The notes: generated by a model not told the origin, from the letters alone. A stretch of 64,000 bases of DNA from a virus (IMGVR_UViG_3300035670_000181:1-64000); one strand, 5' to 3'. Shown: positions 22,682-30,657, counted from the stretch's first letter. Numbers and translations are program-made.

Positions 22682-23587
22682 CTAGACCTCCAAACTTTTT
22701 ATATATTCATTATATATGAAGTTGTAGTAAAAATCATGAACAGCAATTCCAGGATGTGCGTCATCCATGGCCTTTATGAAAAAATCGCTGTATTTATGCT
22801 CTGAGTTTTCCTGAGTAAAATTAAAAATGTGCCGTTCTGCATCCTTAATTCTAAATGGCAAAAGTCCCATGGCTGATCTTATATCTCTATTTGGCTTAGC
22901 GTTAAAGGTTTTATCCCATGTGAATGCATAAATTTTTGATGGCAATATCCTTCTTAAAAATTTTATTAGCATTAAATTACTAATCAAAAGTTTATTCTTA
23001 AAAATCTCTCTTTGATCTAAATTATCAATAGAGGATGATTCTCTTTCTGCGTCTGGAAAGTTAATGAAAATTAAATCTGGAACTCCATAATAATATAGAT
23101 AGACAAGGATGTTTGACAGTATTTCAGACATCCCAACGCCTGGAGTTCCAAGATTAAAGTATCCAGATGTTTTTTGAGAAGATGAGATTTTTGAATATAA
23201 TTTATGTGCCCAAGTATATTCTAGTGGAATAGAATCGCCAAATGTTATAGAGCATCCAGCAAAAAGAATATGCAAACCATTGTGCTTGTCTGTAAACTCA
23301 TCAGATCTAAATCCATAACTATTTAATTTATAAAAGTCTCTAATATCAATCCCCATGCCATTTAGATATTTTTCTAATATATAAACTGCTGAGTCTTTTT
23401 GCTTTCCAACATTGGCAAAGCGTCCTTCCTTGTGATTACGATCAAACCCCAGCTCATTTATTAGTCTATCTATTCTTTTTTTGTGTTTTGGAAATTCAAG
23501 ATGATCAGCTTTATCTTTTTGGTATAGCCTACCTGCTTCATCAATTGGAAGACTTACAAGCTCGCTTGGATCTGGACCATCAATCAT
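22682..23587 (-). CDS. SGNH/GDSL-like hydrolase (1)
   Basis: A 301-residue protein with block I G-C-S-I-T-F-G-D (nucleophile Ser), block III-like FINFPDAERE and a late DAHPGIAVHDFYYN providing the Asp-x-x-His pair. Such enzymes are esterases or acetyl-esterases/acyltransferases acting on glycans. The start is placed at ATG 23587, which overlaps the stop of the tandem paralog (ATGATTGA); a longer frame reaches into that gene. No signal peptide. Confidence 0.75.
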   Translation of the reverse strand: MIDGPDPSELVSLPIDEAGRLYQKDKADHLEFPKHKKRIDRLINELGFDRNHKEGRFANVGKQKDSAVYILEKYLNGMGIDIRDFYKLNSYGFRSDEFTDKHNGLHILFAGCSITFGDSIPLEYTWAHKLYSKISSSQKTSGYFNLGTPGVGMSEILSNILVYLYYYGVPDLIFINFPDAERESSSIDNLDQREIFKNKLLISNLMLIKFLRRILPSKIYAFTWDKTFNAKPNRDIRSAMGLLPFRIKDAERHIFNFTQENSEHKYSDFFIKAMDDAHPGIAVHDFYYNFIYNEYIKSLEV

Positions 23588-24500
23588 TTTGTGCAATAGC
23601 CTTTTGATATAAATTAAATGCAAAGTGAGCGTAAAAATCATGCTCTGCTACCCCAGGATGAACGTAGTCAAGACCCTTAAGCATGTGCTCTATATATGGA
23701 GAGTCTTGATTATTTTTTATATAGTTATACATATGCAAATATCTTTCATCATAGTCAAAGGTATAAAAGTTATCAAATTTTAATCTAGGATCTTCATACT
23801 CATAAACTTGTTCTGGAGCACCATCGTTTACCCTAGCATCCCAAGAAAATGAAATTAACTTAATATTATTTTGAGCACAATAATGGCTAAGCATCATATA
23901 TGGTGGTAATATATTTATATTGACGACATGCCCCTCAGACTCGTACCCTCGTTCACGATTCAGGTCTGGAAGGTTTAAAAATATAACATCTGGATTACCA
24001 TACTTAACTATATACTTAAATGTTTGCCCCAATACCTCTAGTACTGTAGCACCATTCATGCCAATGTTAAAATATCCAGAAGTCTTAGTTTCTCTTTCAA
24101 TCATCTGGTGTGTCTTATATGACCAAGTTTCTTCTAAAAACATAGCGTCACCAAATGTGATTGAACAGCCAGCAAATAAAACGTGTAGACCGCTGTGATC
24201 TTTTTTAAACTCGTCAGACCTCAGTCCATTTGAGTTTCTTTTTTTATATAGGTCATAAATTGTCATATCATACTTTTGTAACTCTTTTTCAGTATAGTAT
24301 ATGTTAAATGCCCCCAGGTTAGATGCAAAAAGATCTTTGATATCTCTATTGTCTTTGGTGTAAAACCCAAGTTCTATTGCAATAGAGTTAAGCCTATCAA
24401 GCTCTGGAAGGTAGGCATTTCTTTCTATACCGTGCCTTTTATAAAACTCTGACTCATCTTCTTTGGGACTATTTCCAAAAACTTTAGAAAACATTTCCAT
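23580..24500 (-). CDS. SGNH/GDSL-like hydrolase (2), tandem paralog
   Basis: A 306-residue paralog of the downstream gene: shared NSxGxRSDEF, GLHxLFAGCSITFGD (Ser about 113), FLNLPDLNRE and a DYVHPGVAEHDFY catalytic end. The two diverge strongly outside the motifs, indicating an old tandem duplication with possible different substrates. AAAGGAATAAT precedes the ATG. Likely esterase or O-acetyl modification of glycans (inference). Confidence 0.75.
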   Translation of the reverse strand: MEMFSKVFGNSPKEDESEFYKRHGIERNAYLPELDRLNSIAIELGFYTKDNRDIKDLFASNLGAFNIYYTEKELQKYDMTIYDLYKKRNSNGLRSDEFKKDHSGLHVLFAGCSITFGDAMFLEETWSYKTHQMIERETKTSGYFNIGMNGATVLEVLGQTFKYIVKYGNPDVIFLNLPDLNRERGYESEGHVVNINILPPYMMLSHYCAQNNIKLISFSWDARVNDGAPEQVYEYEDPRLKFDNFYTFDYDERYLHMYNYIKNNQDSPYIEHMLKGLDYVHPGVAEHDFYAHFAFNLYQKAIAQND

Positions 24501-24501
24501 A

Positions 24502-25104
24502 TTATTCCTTTCTTGTATTTGGATGGTTTCTTGCAGCCCAGAATGCGGTTTCTTCTACTGTGTGAAAGTCAGGATCCGCATGCTCTGGAAGGCTTGTGTG
24601 CATATAGAGTGCGGTATGCCTGTGCCCAGCAGTCACTGTTGTTATTCCATGAATGTATTCTGACCCAGCACTTGGGAAAAATACAGCAGAATACTTTTTA
24701 GGCTTATACTCAAAATCTTGATTGGGAAAATAAATTATTCCACCCTCATAGTCTTCTGGATCATTTAAATATATAATTGTGCTCCACTCAATAAATGGCT
24801 CTGGGTCCTGTGCATCAATATGAAGCCCACCAACCGATCCAGATTGCCAATGTGATCCGAATGCCTTAAAAACATATATTGGATTTACAAATCCATTAAG
24901 GTTTTTATGTACATCATTAGACTTATGTCCATACTTAATTAACAAATCCATAACCACTTTGTTATACGGAAATGCTGTTCCACCAAAACGATCCTTGTAA
25001 TATTCTGGATATGGATTAACCTCTGATGGATTTAATTGCTCATTGATTAAAATCTGAGCATCTTCTGGTGCAATAAAGTTATCTATGATGTGGATTCTAT
25101 GCAT
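24502..25104 (-). CDS. 2OG-Fe(II) oxygenase, prolyl-4-hydroxylase-like (5)
   Basis: A 200-residue P4Hc-type oxygenase: H95-x-D97 (GLHIDAQD), H152 (YIHGITT) and R162 (HRHTALYMH). YEGGIIYFPNQ and AVFFPSAGS strands are present. Start follows ATTAGGAG. It lies 9 nt downstream of a GT60-like glycosyltransferase, the second such oxygenase-glycosyltransferase neighbourhood in the window. Confidence 0.85.
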   Translation of the reverse strand: MHRIHIIDNFIAPEDAQILINEQLNPSEVNPYPEYYKDRFGGTAFPYNKVVMDLLIKYGHKSNDVHKNLNGFVNPIYVFKAFGSHWQSGSVGGLHIDAQDPEPFIEWSTIIYLNDPEDYEGGIIYFPNQDFEYKPKKYSAVFFPSAGSEYIHGITTVTAGHRHTALYMHTSLPEHADPDFHTVEETAFWAARNHPNTRKE

Positions 25105-25113
25105 TATGTTCTC

Positions 25114-25977
25114 CTAATAAATTGCCTTGGTTGAAGCCAAGAATCGTTCTCCACCAATATCTACAAACTTTAACGTATTTGGATCATACAATACATCATC
25201 GTTTTGATATGGTATAGGCTTTAGATCATTCTTTTTGAGTCCATGAAACTCTAAAAAGTCTGACAGTTTTCTTTCTTTACCCTGGTAATAGCTATACCTA
25301 TTATAGCTTATTTCATTTATCAAATTTATGAAATCATTATATTTATGCTCTAGGGAAAATGGGGCATATAAGTTCTCCAGGGTCCTATTCTTTAAGTCAG
25401 TATATAGGTCGCTTGGTGCTGAATATATATCAATATTATTACAAAAACACTCAATGCTAAGAAGCTCAGACTCTCCAAAATACTTAGTCTGAATAGGATA
25501 CTGAATTGAAGAAAATGTTTCTTTAGACCCAAACATAAAATTATTGTCAATTATTTGACTCAGTATAAAGTTATTAGCCTCATACCTGTCTACTGTCAAA
25601 AAATATTTGTCTTTTTTTCTATATCTTGAAGTACCTTGACCAGAAACTATAATATTTTTATCAGCAACAAAATCCATCAGCCTGGTATCCCATCCAGGGG
25701 TAAAAATTATGTCATCTGTGACCATCATACGATAGCCATCTGGACCATTATAAATAGATTCATGCCTATAGCTTGCAGGACCATACTGATGATCCCAAAA
25801 AATATTATAGTAATCTATTGCCTTGGCCTTTATCTTATCCTCTCTTGTTAGAGGATTTTGATCTTTTACTACTACATATGGAACACTGTCAGCAGTGTCA
25901 ACCATATTTTTTACCATTTCTGGCAAATTCTTTCCTTTATAAGAGTAAACTAATACTGATATCATTCTGGCTGTCAT
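25114..25977 (-). CDS. GT-A glycosyltransferase-like protein, 287 aa
   Basis: Opens with ISVLVYSYKGKNLPEM, and has a central MVTDDIIFTPGWD in which TDD replaces the DSH of the first glycosyltransferase while the trailing W-D is kept. This fits a GT-A nucleotide-sugar site in the GT60/GlcNAc-transferase neighbourhood, but similarity is partial. It sits just upstream of a P4Hc oxygenase. Acceptor and sugar unknown. Confidence 0.55.
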   Translation of the reverse strand: MTARMISVLVYSYKGKNLPEMVKNMVDTADSVPYVVVKDQNPLTREDKIKAKAIDYYNIFWDHQYGPASYRHESIYNGPDGYRMMVTDDIIFTPGWDTRLMDFVADKNIIVSGQGTSRYRKKDKYFLTVDRYEANNFILSQIIDNNFMFGSKETFSSIQYPIQTKYFGESELLSIECFCNNIDIYSAPSDLYTDLKNRTLENLYAPFSLEHKYNDFINLINEISYNRYSYYQGKERKLSDFLEFHGLKKNDLKPIPYQNDDVLYDPNTLKFVDIGGERFLASTKAIY

Positions 25978-26726
25978 TTTTTATTCTTTGACTCCCCACG
26001 AAATATTTTTCTTCTCCACGCAAACCACTTATAGTATCCATGAATTTTTGTTCTGCGACGTTCTGCTGCAAAATCATGTCTCTCAACTTCTTCAGGAGTC
26101 TCTATCACCTGCATTCCCCAAGAGTCTCGCTTAAAGGGAATCATTTGAAAAATTGGAGTTCCTTTTGGAATAACTCCACGAAAATTTCTATTTAAAAAGA
26201 ATGCAACGAATACTGGCAGTCCCCAAATATCTGACTCAATAATTCCAGACTGAACTATAAAAGGCAAGTCATATCTATTCATTGGGTGTGTAACCAATAC
26301 AGAGTACCCTGGTGGAGTTTCATAATACCAATTCATTTTAAAACCATAATGTATTGGGTGACAATTATTTGGAACTGGTAGCTCTATTGTGGGGCGTTGA
26401 TCAACAATCATGAAATCGCCCTTCCACCAAAGAATTGGCTTGCCATCATCATCTATGTCAACATGAAGATCATCTTCTAGAGTAAACATATATCCTGCTG
26501 TCATAGCATCTAGAAATGGAGGGCACTGCTTTGTTGCTACAACTGCACCATCAGTACCTATATAGTTAACTGGATGCAGGGTCTTTTCGCTATTAGATAG
26601 GTTATGCTTAGCAAGACTTTTATACCACTCTGGAACATGGATACTTGCAGGTGTTGGTGCCGTTAGCCTACCACCATGGTCTGGCATAGTGGGAACAAAG
26701 CTAATCTTTAAAAGATCATCTTCCAA
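25974..26726 (-). CDS. Unknown protein, paralog of 26727-27461
   Basis: A 250-residue protein with HVPEWYKSL, FLDAMTAGYMF, ETPPGYSVLVTHPMNR and GVIPKGTPIFQMIPFKRDSW, all aligned with the next gene. I place both in a widespread phage family (DUF6065-like in appearance) of unknown function. The start is TTG at 26726, directly after the paralog's stop, which aligns the two N-termini. No catalytic motif is evident. Confidence 0.6.
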   Translation of the reverse strand: MEDDLLKISFVPTMPDHGGRLTAPTPASIHVPEWYKSLAKHNLSNSEKTLHPVNYIGTDGAVVATKQCPPFLDAMTAGYMFTLEDDLHVDIDDDGKPILWWKGDFMIVDQRPTIELPVPNNCHPIHYGFKMNWYYETPPGYSVLVTHPMNRYDLPFIVQSGIIESDIWGLPVFVAFFLNRNFRGVIPKGTPIFQMIPFKRDSWGMQVIETPEEVERHDFAAERRRTKIHGYYKWFAWRRKIFRGESKNKK

Positions 26727-27461
26727 TTACTTATACTCTTTCTTAGAGCGAAACTTATTCTTGTAGCCATTCAAGAAGGTGCTTCTAAGCCATAGCCTCT
26801 GATTATCAAACATTTCTCTAGCCTCTTCTGGTGTTTCAAGCTCCATTTCCCAAGATTCTCTTTGGAATGGCACTAACTGTAACATTGGAGTACCTTGCTT
26901 GATTACCCCCTTGAATCCCTTCTTTACCAAGAATGACATGTGGCCGTCAGTAGCAAAAGTGTCAGTATCAACAATAGCACTAAATGCCCAAAGCGGTGAG
27001 TTGTCTGCGTGATGTGGATTCATAATTAAAGTGCTGTATCCCTTTGGAGTTCTGATTGCCCACATTGGCATTATTCTTAATAATTGCTTATGATAAAGTT
27101 CTGGATCAATTGGGTAATTTGCGTACTGTTCTGGAGAATGGTAAGAAAATACATCATTCTGCCACTCGTGTAGCTGAGATGGTATTGACCACTTTAGCTG
27201 GTTTGGATCAGTAGCATCTAAGAAAATATCGCATGGAACACCAAGTATATATCCTGCTGTCATAGCATCAAAAATTGGCATACATCTTTTAATTGTTGAT
27301 GTAGCAAATCCCATTGGGATGGTTTCTTCGTCCCTAATACTTCCAGGCTGTACCTTATACCATTCTGGTACGTACTTCACTGCTGGCTTTGGCTCTGGAA
27401 CAAAAGTTTTAGTAGCATGATTAAATGGATAAAACTTTATAAGGTTAGACTGCTTTTTCAT
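26727..27461 (-). CDS. Unknown protein, paralog of 25974-26726
   Basis: A 244-residue protein with YVPEWYKVQPG, PIFDAMTAGYILGVPCD, RTPKGYSTLIMNPHH and GVIKQGTPMLQLVPFQRESW. Shared motif order with the downstream gene shows tandem duplication. The start overlaps the stop of 27445-28122. Clustering with glycan genes may hint at a role in surface or sugar chemistry, but this is only context. Confidence 0.65.
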   Translation of the reverse strand: MKKQSNLIKFYPFNHATKTFVPEPKPAVKYVPEWYKVQPGSIRDEETIPMGFATSTIKRCMPIFDAMTAGYILGVPCDIFLDATDPNQLKWSIPSQLHEWQNDVFSYHSPEQYANYPIDPELYHKQLLRIMPMWAIRTPKGYSTLIMNPHHADNSPLWAFSAIVDTDTFATDGHMSFLVKKGFKGVIKQGTPMLQLVPFQRESWEMELETPEEAREMFDNQRLWLRSTFLNGYKNKFRSKKEYK

Positions 27462-28122
27462 AGAACTCCTCTATTCTTTCTTTAATTATATCATTTACTG
27501 CAAAAACCATATCAAACATTGGCGATGGCATTCTTACTACTCCAAACTCACTATCTTCCATATGGGGTCCACTTTTCTTAAAACTAAATGGAATAAAGTG
27601 TGGCCTGACGTAGTCATTAGCGGTATTTCCAATGTAATGTCTAAAATCCTTCATCTCGTAAATATGAAAGGCAGACTCTTCTTGTGGCTGCTCATAAGAT
27701 ATTTCTACATCAATATCTGGAAACCATGGAGTATAAAACTTATGGATTACATCAAAACAATTATCAGGAACCGTGGCCTGAAAGTTAGTGGGATAATATT
27801 GTCTAACCCATGGCCTATCAACATGATAAAGCTCTTCGTTTTCTTCTTTTAATAAGAAAATATCTGCATGGGTGTATTGCCTTAGCCTAACAATATTGTT
27901 ATTAATAGAAACAAGCTTTGGTGGTGCAATAATGTTAGCAGCATACCAGTTAATTGGTTTAATTATGTTCCTGCCAAAATTACTTTGCAATACCTTTTGG
28001 TAAGATCTCCAGGATGGCCTAACCGTAGACTTAATGCAAATATCCAAAAAATCAGGGTCTGGATTATTTTTCCAGGCATCTTTATCGAAATTTTCTGTAC
28101 CTGGTGCGAACATCTCTTGCAT
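27445..28122 (-). CDS. Unknown protein, first gene of paralog operon
   Basis: A 225-residue soluble protein with NPDPDFLDICIKSTVRPSW and WFPDIDVEISYEQPQEESAF; not recognisable. It begins a transcript from a TATAAT between tRNA-Glu and the gene and overlaps the 26727 gene by 17 nt, so the three unknown genes are co-expressed. Confidence 0.65.
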   Translation of the reverse strand: MQEMFAPGTENFDKDAWKNNPDPDFLDICIKSTVRPSWRSYQKVLQSNFGRNIIKPINWYAANIIAPPKLVSINNNIVRLRQYTHADIFLLKEENEELYHVDRPWVRQYYPTNFQATVPDNCFDVIHKFYTPWFPDIDVEISYEQPQEESAFHIYEMKDFRHYIGNTANDYVRPHFIPFSFKKSGPHMEDSEFGVVRMPSPMFDMVFAVNDIIKERIEEFYEKAV

Positions 28123-28144
28123 ATTAAGCTCTTTCTACATAACA

Positions 28145-28150
28145 ATTATA
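28145..28150 (-). promoter_or_regulatory. -10 hexamer TATAAT of the 28122 operon
   Basis: TATAAT lies right after the 3' end of tRNA-Glu, with a short leader of about 16 nt (GAAAGAG) before ATG 28122. Confidence 0.5.
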
Positions 28151-28155
28151 CCATG

Positions 28156-28228
28156 CAGTCCGTATGGGATTCGAACCCATGATCTTCTCCGTGAAAGGGA
28201 GACGAGATAACCGCTACTCCAACGGACC
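28156..28228 (-). tRNA. tRNA-Glu (UUC)
   Basis: A 73-nt cloverleaf. The acceptor is GGTCCGT pairing with ACGGACT (G-U first pair), with a D-arm GAG/CTC, anticodon stem TCTCC/GGAGA with loop CTTTCAC (anticodon TTC) and T-arm ATGGG-TTCGAAT-CCCAT. No encoded CCA is evident beyond GCA. Confidence 0.9.
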
Positions 28229-28232
28229 AAAG

Positions 28233-28306
28233 AGCTCCCTGTCAGGTTCGAACTGACGACCTATCGCTTACAAGGCGATTGCTCTGGCCAACTGAGCTAA
28301 GGAAGC
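28233..28306 (-). tRNA. tRNA-Thr (UGU)
   Basis: A 74-nt cloverleaf: acceptor GCTTCCT/AGGGAGC, D-arm GCTC..GAGC, anticodon stem TCGCC/GGCGA with loop TTGTAAG (anticodon TGT), and T-arm GTCAG-TTCGAAC-CTGAC. It lies 4 nt from tRNA-Glu. Confidence 0.9.
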
Positions 28307-28448
28307 AAATGCCATCCACGCAAGTGCTGATGGCTGTGTAATCTAAGTTCTCGCCTAGACGCATGATCTGTTGGCTGAACTCCTCAACCATACCGCTGGA
28401 ACATGCAATTTCAACTACACGATCTTTGTACTTATGTTCAGATACCAT
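28242..28448 (-). CDS. Possible small ORF between tRNAs, overlapping tRNA-Thr
   Basis: ATG at 28448 opens 68 codons (MVSEHKYKDRVVEIACSSGM at the start) that fill the 150-nt tRNA spacer with protein-like residues, then read through most of tRNA-Thr to a stop at 28242. The overlap with tRNA-Thr and weak Shine-Dalgarno sequence argue against it, yet the spacer half looks coding. Alternatively the spacer is a remnant of a truncated gene. Confidence 0.3.
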   Translation of the reverse strand: MVSEHKYKDRVVEIACSSGMVEEFSQQIMRLGENLDYTAISTCVDGICFLSSVGQSNRLVSDRSSVRT

Positions 28449-28456
28449 ACAAAGAG

Positions 28457-28530
28457 CGACTCCGATGGGACTTGAACCCACGACCCCCACCGTGACAGGG
28501 TGGTGCTCTAACCTACTGAGCTACGAAGCC
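28457..28530 (-). tRNA. tRNA-Asp (GUC)
   Basis: A 74-nt cloverleaf: acceptor GGCTTCG/CGGAGTC (two G-U pairs), D-arm GCTC..GAGC, anticodon stem CCACC/GGTGG with loop CTGTCAC (anticodon GTC), and T-arm GTGGG-TTCAAGT-CCCAT region. Confidence 0.88.
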
Positions 28531-28791
28531 AAAACAGAAGAGTTACGACCAGTCACTGCAATAGCGATAGCCGTTCATGCCTTCCGCACTCCTTTCGGAG
28601 TAGTGTGAGTAGGTGGATTGCCTTTTACCACCAGTGCCTAGTCAATACGGCTCGTCATAGATCCGCTTTTGAGCACACCCTCAGTTTAGCTTGCTAAGCT
28701 TGGACGCTAGTCCCCAAGTTGCCTTATTCTCCCCATTTGACTCTGAGAATTATTCAGCCATACTCCACAGAAACCGTCGTCTCTGTGTTTG
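28531..28791 (-). ncRNA. Structured non-coding stretch between tRNA-Asp and tRNA-Asn
   Basis: About 260 nt without a credible ORF on either strand, but with at least four strong hairpins: ACTCC-TTTC-GGAGT, GGTGG...CCACC, CTTGGAC-GCTA-GTCCCCAAG and CACAGA...TCTGTG. In such a compact genome a hairpin-rich gap of this length suggests a structured RNA or processing element in the tRNA transcript. No known family (tmRNA, 6S, RNase P) is recognised, and no promoter of its own is seen. Orientation is assumed from the tRNAs. Confidence 0.4.
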
Positions 28792-28863
28792 CTCCCCCTC
28801 CTGGATTCGAACCAGGAACCTTAGAGTTAACAGCTCTCTGCTCTGCCGTTGAGCTAAAGGGGA
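28792..28863 (-). tRNA. tRNA-Asn (GUU)
   Basis: A 72-nt cloverleaf: acceptor TCCCCTT/AGGGGGA, D-arm GCTC..GAGC, anticodon loop CTGTTAA (anticodon GTT) with a mismatched outer anticodon-stem pair, and T-arm CCTGG-TTCGAAT-CCAGG. The gene starts 9 nt from the end of the subtilisin-like gene. Confidence 0.88.
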
Positions 28864-28871
28864 AAACCTAT

Positions 28872-29639
28872 TTACTTATATGTTGCAGCAGCTACTACAG
28901 TTGCTACTGATGTAGTATTACCAGCCTTGACAGCATATGGACTTACTAGATCAATTTTAGCAGAATCCTGTAGAGATGTTTTAATAGATTTTAGATTTGA
29001 ACTAACAAATACTGGTAGGTTCATAACAATATCTGATCGTAGCTGGCTACCACGGTACATTGTAGAGCCAACAGCAACCACCTCATCAATACACGCTGGG
29101 TAGTTAATGTTATTTCCAGAACCATAGTTACCAGATGCTGCATATACCTTAGTTCCAGCATTAGACAAAGACTGAACATCGGAGACAATGTCTCCATGTA
29201 GAGTTTTTACATTAACACCAGTTGCCAGTGGCAAACACTTAGATCCACTGCCAGCATTTGCTGAGAAGGATACAGACTTAATATTTAGAGATTCACGATT
29301 AGCAATTACCCAATCAAGAGCAGTCTCAAGATTAACAGCATTCACGTTAGAAGTTGGAGATGCTGCATTAATTAGAACTAGCTTTGCTGATGGGTTGTTT
29401 GCTCTAGCAATGTTTGCCATGATTGTTCCATGATTAAATACCTTGAACTGGGATGCTAGTCTTGGCGTTACGTTGGCACAAGATCCAGCTACTAGGCATA
29501 CCTCAGTAAAATCTCCAGTAATGGCTGATTCATCAAAATTAGAATCAATAATAACGATAGACTCTACACCCTCTGCCTGTGCTGGAGCAACTCCAACAAT
29601 AGCAAACAGTGCAATAAATGTAGCAATTAGTTTTTTCAT
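28872..29639 (-). CDS. Secreted subtilisin-like (S8) serine protease-like protein
   Basis: A 255-residue protein with a Sec signal peptide (MKK + hydrophobic core + APAQAEG, cleavage about 22). The subtilase triad order is present: D32 (IIDSNFD), H70 (NHGTIMANIA), oxyanion N171 (ASGNYG) and S244 (GNTTSVATVVAAA). It ends right after the serine helix, shorter than typical S8 enzymes, so activity is uncertain. An exported phage protease might modify host surface proteins or aid exclusion or release. Promoterless; probably transcribed from the 29838 leaderless promoter. Confidence 0.75.
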   Translation of the reverse strand: MKKLIATFIALFAIVGVAPAQAEGVESIVIIDSNFDESAITGDFTEVCLVAGSCANVTPRLASQFKVFNHGTIMANIARANNPSAKLVLINAASPTSNVNAVNLETALDWVIANRESLNIKSVSFSANAGSGSKCLPLATGVNVKTLHGDIVSDVQSLSNAGTKVYAASGNYGSGNNINYPACIDEVVAVGSTMYRGSQLRSDIVMNLPVFVSSNLKSIKTSLQDSAKIDLVSPYAVKAGNTTSVATVVAAATYK

Positions 29640-29661
29640 GTTTTCTTTCTTGTTTATTTGA

Positions 29662-29838
29662 TTAGTTATTTAGTAGTTTTACAACAGGAAGGCAGGGGTC
29701 TCCACCCTCTTCCCACTCTTTTTCTTCTTCTTCAGTCATGTATGGATCGCCATCATGTGTATTGCAGAATGGCTTAGATATCCATCCATTAGTAATTCCA
29801 ACCTCTAGCCAGGCTAGGAACTCGTCTTCTTTTTCCAT
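29662..29838 (-). CDS. Conserved actinophage small acidic protein, 58 aa
   Basis: A 58-codon gene too short for most callers. The product has LAWLEVGITNGWISKPFC, NTHDGDPYM and WEEGGDPCLPVVKLL, matching a small family frequent in actinophages (C...THDG...GxDPC). Start at 29838 is supported by TAGACT exactly 6 nt upstream. Two cysteines and a histidine could bind a metal. Function unknown. Confidence 0.75.
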   Translation of the reverse strand: MEKEDEFLAWLEVGITNGWISKPFCNTHDGDPYMTEEEEKEWEEGGDPCLPVVKLLNN

Positions 29839-29844
29839 AGTATA

Positions 29845-29850
29845 AGTCTA
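29845..29850 (-). promoter_or_regulatory. -10 hexamer TAGACT, leaderless start of 29838
   Basis: TAGACT plus TATACT precedes ATG 29838. It is a weaker match to TANNNT than the others, but with the same 6-nt spacing. Confidence 0.45.
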
Positions 29851-29877
29851 CCTTAAAACAAACCAGATGTCAAGAAA

Positions 29878-30588
29878 TTAATAAATTTTAGGAAGTGGGA
29901 AGTAGTGCTGTTCCCAGAATCTTTCGTGTGGCTTCATGTCAGACTCAAGGAATGCCTCTTGCTTGATAACACGAAGTGGCATAACATCATAAGCAATTGT
30001 AATTCTTTCGCCATCCCAGTCCCAAGGACCCATAGCATGTTGGAAGCCAACCATAGATAAAATTGCCCTATTGTTTTTATTCTGATTAATCTTAATCTCA
30101 TCATTAACCATATAATGAGTCTCTGATGGCTCTGCATTAACGGAATAGTAGCCATGGAATGCTGGAACCTTAATATTTGGATCCATGTGGTCGTGCCACT
30201 CTAACTTTGCTCCCTTAGCACGGCTATTAATATTAAACCAGGCCTGTGCCATCCACTGTTCTGAATTATAATCAATGCCATAGTATTCGCAAGCTTCACG
30301 AGTCATATCAACTACTGCCGAGAATAGTTCATGCATAAACGGATAGTACATCTGAAATGCATTATACTCACGAGACTTCTGCGTAGAGTATGATTTAGAG
30401 TATGTAAAGATATCTAGCTCTTCACTGTGCTCTTGAATACCCCACATTTCACCCTTAGCAATACGATCATACTCAACCTTTAGTCTTTCTGTAACGTACT
30501 CAAGGTCATTATCTAAAAATCTTTCAAAAAACTTCTGTGGTTTGCCATTCTTGTCAAACGTATTGTCTCCCCAAAACGGTTCTTGCAC
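29878..30588 (-). CDS. 2OG-Fe(II) oxygenase-like protein (6)
   Basis: A 236-residue protein of a larger 2OG-Fe(II) branch. The W-H-D-H-M-D cluster at 131-136 contains the H-x-D, H184 (FQHAMGPW) is distal, and R195 (ERITIAYDV) would bind 2OG. GTG at 30588 with GGAG 5 nt upstream is preferred; an ATG at 30645 sits on the TATAAT promoter (30637-30642) and cannot be the start of that transcript. Substrate unknown. Confidence 0.7.
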   Translation of the reverse strand: MQEPFWGDNTFDKNGKPQKFFERFLDNDLEYVTERLKVEYDRIAKGEMWGIQEHSEELDIFTYSKSYSTQKSREYNAFQMYYPFMHELFSAVVDMTREACEYYGIDYNSEQWMAQAWFNINSRAKGAKLEWHDHMDPNIKVPAFHGYYSVNAEPSETHYMVNDEIKINQNKNNRAILSMVGFQHAMGPWDWDGERITIAYDVMPLRVIKQEAFLESDMKPHERFWEQHYFPLPKIY

Positions 30589-30617
30589 AATATCTCCATC
30601 TCTTATATATAGGAAAA

Positions 30618-30657
30618 CCCTTCCTAATGCATATCTATTATACACTATCAGGAAGGG
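30618..30657 (-). terminator. Hairpin terminator with TATAAT promoter in its loop
   Basis: CCCTTCCT (30618-30625) and AGGAAGGG (30650-30657) form an 8-bp stem with a 24-nt loop. On the minus strand the 3' arm is followed by TTTTCC. It lies after the holin-like gene stop (30668). The loop carries TATAAT at 30637-30642 for the oxygenase downstream. Confidence 0.55.

Noticed and set aside
28363-28910. Plus-strand ORFs across the tRNA cluster
   Set aside because: They read antisense through tRNA-Asp and tRNA-Asn and have no promoter or ribosome site.
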